A DNA stretch of 45,159 nt from Lachnospiraceae bacterium (GTDB lineage Bacteria > Bacillota > Clostridia > Lachnospirales > Lachnospiraceae): positions 1 through 45,159 of the forward strand of contig JAFZWG010000058.1 in the NCBI GenBank assembly GCA_017617395.1, given 5' to 3'. The notes beneath the pieces are model-generated. The model was given only the letters and a program-made list of their open reading frames with translations, had not been told where the DNA came from and did no database searches. Of this stretch, positions 43,192-45,159 are shown piece after piece (the stretch's first letter is position 1; each line of letters begins with the position of its first letter). The position numbers and the translations under genes are program-made.

Positions 43192-44070
43192 TCACCTCTT
43201 CCACTCGGGAAGGTCTGAATTTGTCGCAATATCGCTGCAGATAATCTTCGTCTTCGCGGGGTCGATCTCGTCCTTCTCAAGGATCAGCTCGCCGATGCGC
43301 TCCGCGCGGATCGTGCCCGAGCCCGGGTTAAAGACGCTCTCGATGCCGGAGGAGATCTCCGCGTCCACGCTAGAGTACTCGAACGCGAGCGTCGTGTTGA
43401 TGAGTTTACAGTTCTTCATCACAAGATTATCGATGTAGCACATGCCCTGCAGACTCTCGATCGTGCAGTTCACAAGCGTCAGGTTCTTCGAGTTCCAGCC
43501 GAGGTACTCGCCCGAGATGAACGAGTCGTACACGGTGATGTCCTCGCTGTTCCAAAACGCATCCTTCGTCAACAGCCGCGAGTTGCGGATGACCGCCCGC
43601 TTCGCACCGTCGAAGGAATAGTTTCCGTCCAGCGTCAGCCCGTCGACCGACACATCCTCGCAGTTCATCGCAAAATAATCCCCGTTCGCCACGGTCACGT
43701 TCTTCATGACGACGCTTTTGCACGTCCACAGCGTCTCCTTCGCGTCCGTAAACGCCACATCGACAAGCCGGATATTCCGGCTTCTGCGGAAATTCTTCGG
43801 CGCCTGGATCACGGCGTTCGTCACATTGATGTTCTCGGTGTACCACACGCCCGCGCGCGCCATGTCAAACCAAGTGCAGCCGTCGGCACTCACGTTGTTG
43901 CAATACCAAAGCGGGTATTTCCAGCGGAACAGGCATCCCGAGAGCTTGATGTCCGAACTCTCCTTTAAGGGCGACTCACCCTTGTCAAACACGCTGTCCG
44001 TAATCTCTATGTTGTGACTGCCGAAGAGCGCCCGCTCCCCGGTCAGCAATTGTTCGCGAATCTCTTCCAT
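43192..44070 (-). CDS. DUF3737-family right-handed beta-helix protein
   Basis: 292 aa soluble protein built of short repeated strands (NIEITDSVFDKGESPL, NNVSADGCTWFD, NIRLVDVAFTD, NLTLVNCTIESLQG), the pectate-lyase-like coil of the DUF3737 family. Members lack an established function; some are annotated as hydrogenase-like by mistake. There is no signal peptide. GGAGGTGAGG lies before ATG 44070. It leads a two-gene unit with the PatB-type enzyme, a pairing that may hint at a shared sulfur or carbohydrate role. Confidence 0.87.
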   Translation of the reverse strand: MEEIREQLLTGERALFGSHNIEITDSVFDKGESPLKESSDIKLSGCLFRWKYPLWYCNNVSADGCTWFDMARAGVWYTENINVTNAVIQAPKNFRRSRNIRLVDVAFTDAKETLWTCKSVVMKNVTVANGDYFAMNCEDVSVDGLTLDGNYSFDGAKRAVIRNSRLLTKDAFWNSEDITVYDSFISGEYLGWNSKNLTLVNCTIESLQGMCYIDNLVMKNCKLINTTLAFEYSSVDAEISSGIESVFNPGSGTIRAERIGELILEKDEIDPAKTKIICSDIATNSDLPEWKR

Positions 44071-44206
44071 TTTCCTCACCTCCGATACCATCAGTATAGA
44101 GGAAACGTCTGCAAAAGTCACGCCGTTTTTGCGTCCGCGCGCAAGAAACAAAGAATATGACATGCTTCGCAAAATGCTACATCATGTCACATTTTTCCTG
44201 CTGCAT

Positions 44207-45094
44207 TCACTCATTATTCGGAAAATGCACCGTGACCGCCAGCCGCCCGTCCGCATACGACGCCTCGGCGCTGCCGCCCATGCGCTCCGCCAGCGTCCGT
44301 ACGATCGAAAGTCCCAGTCCCACGCCGCGCGACCCTGTCTGCACCGTGAAGAACCGCTCGAACAACTGCCCCGTGAGCACGGGATCAAGCCCCGAGGCTT
44401 CGTTGGCAAATGTCACATCGCCGTTCTCCGCAAGCGTGACCGTGAGGTCGCCGTCGCTGTAGCGAACCGCGTTCGTCAGGAGATTTCCGAACATCCGCGA
44501 GAGCTCTGTTTTGTTCGCCCGCCGAATCACATGCTCCTTCGGGATTGAAACCTCGGGCGTGATGCCACTCTCGGAAAGAATCGGATACGCGCCCGCAATG
44601 CTCTCCGCAAGCACCGTGTTGAGGGAGAGTTCCTCCGTCTCGTCCGCGTGATTCTCCGAGACGATGACCGAATACTGCAGCAGTTCCTCCGCGAGCTGAT
44701 GCATGACATCGGTTCGCTCGCCGAGCACCTTCAGGTATTGCTCCCTCTCCGCCGGATCGTCGGTCTCCGACAAAAGCGTCAGATACCCTCGGATTGCCGT
44801 GAGCGGCGTGCGAAGGTCATGCGAAAGGTTGGCCACGGCGCGGTTTAAGTCCGTCAGGCTCCTGCCGCAGGCCCGCTCCGTCGCACGCATCGTGTGGAGC
44901 TCACGGTTTAACACATCCACGAGCCGGCACAGATCCGCATCGCGGTCCGGCGAACCGACCGAGGCATCGGAGTCGTCGCGCATTCGCGCCCCGAACTCCT
45001 CAGCCACCTGCCGCATCGCCCGCTTCATCAATACAATTTTCACTGTTAGCCCCGCGCACACGGCAGCGAGAGCGATCGACACGGCAATCCACAT
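44207..45094 (-). CDS. Two-component sensor histidine kinase
   Basis: 295 aa. One N-terminal transmembrane helix (about 2-24), a short linker, then a HisKA dimerisation domain with NLSHDLRTPLTAIRGY (phospho-His about 92) and a HATPase domain with N-box FGNLLTNAVRYS and G-box GVGLGLSIVRTLAERMGG. There is almost no extracellular sensor, so it may sense the membrane or a partner transporter. GGAGG lies nine bases before ATG 45094. The response regulator is expected upstream, beyond the window. Confidence 0.93.
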   Translation of the reverse strand: MWIAVSIALAAVCAGLTVKIVLMKRAMRQVAEEFGARMRDDSDASVGSPDRDADLCRLVDVLNRELHTMRATERACGRSLTDLNRAVANLSHDLRTPLTAIRGYLTLLSETDDPAEREQYLKVLGERTDVMHQLAEELLQYSVIVSENHADETEELSLNTVLAESIAGAYPILSESGITPEVSIPKEHVIRRANKTELSRMFGNLLTNAVRYSDGDLTVTLAENGDVTFANEASGLDPVLTGQLFERFFTVQTGSRGVGLGLSIVRTLAERMGGSAEASYADGRLAVTVHFPNNE

Positions 45095-45127
45095 GCCACA
45101 ATACCTCCAGGTTGATGACAGATGGCA

Positions 45128-45159
45128 GGTGACAGTTGGGGACGGTTCTCAGTTGTCAC
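45128..45159. repeat. Palindromic repeat copy, cut by the window end
   Basis: GGTGACAG...GGGGACGGTTCT...TGTCAC matches the arms at 2748 and 2820. GTGACA and TGTCAC are the inverted ends. It lies upstream of the histidine kinase gene and may continue outside the window. Confidence 0.65.

Noticed and set aside
44185..44197. TGTCACATTTTT shared with the repeat at 2771
   Set aside because: The match is only 12-13 bases and lacks the GGGGAC...GTTCT core, so it is not counted as a repeat copy.

Overview
The window looks like the chromosome of an anaerobic, fairly GC-rich Firmicute of the class Clostridia, most likely a gut or rumen Lachnospiraceae-type organism. The grounds are strong AGGAGG-type ribosome sites, a T-box leader, a probable preQ1-I riboswitch, an ATP-type PEP carboxykinase, an anaerobic NrdG-type activase, a BMP/Nup nucleoside importer, a DUF3737 protein and a DUF3810 protein. 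No rRNA, tRNA, CRISPR array, phage genes or transposase were seen. Taxonomy is inferred from gene content only.

Layout. 1-2651: the 3' end of pckA with a terminator, then a membrane-anchored GH5 glucanase on the minus strand. 2748-2847: a small palindromic repeat. 2899-7285: plus-strand birA, a cytoplasmic ParB-like/BMP fusion protein, a phosphoesterase, and queT behind a preQ1-type leader. 7382-14832: minus-strand asnS, then a likely transcription unit made of a LacI-type-sensor/GGDEF cyclase, galactokinase, and an XRE-PAS-GGDEF*-EAL protein. 15040-18610: tadA, nrdG-like activase and a MATE exporter on plus, with one unknown gene (16407-17024) on minus. 18640-23732: a nucleoside ABC importer operon (BMP lipoprotein, an ATPase-permease fusion, a second permease). 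23855-31252: an AI-2E-family membrane protein behind a 320-nt structured leader, a lipoprotein, and a FakA-tail-like/TatD/DUF3810/rsmA operon. 31337-34846: two related zinc-ribbon membrane proteins and a Na/Pi cotransporter behind a Pho-box-like array. 35032-41997: a complete trpEGDCFBA operon under a tryptophan T-box. 41994-45094: a PatB/MalY-type aminotransferase, a DUF3737 protein and a sensor histidine kinase whose upstream side runs into a second copy of the palindromic repeat.

How genes work together. The trp operon is a full chorismate-to-tryptophan path, controlled by uncharged tRNA-Trp. The BMP operon is a self-contained nucleoside importer, and the BMP-like cytoplasmic protein at 3802 may sense a related ligand inside the cell. 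The cyclase-galK-phosphodiesterase cluster ties galactose metabolism to c-di-GMP turnover by position.

The most unusual signal is not a gene. A 10-base word, TGCATTTKCC (K = G or T), occurs exactly 19 times by hand count, on both strands, in several codon frames and in intergenic DNA. Base composition predicts about 0.1-0.2. In two intergenic spots it forms close inverted pairs. This behaves like a highly iterated DNA-level motif of the uptake-sequence or HIP1 kind. A second candidate for something new is the structured leader at about 25736-26055.
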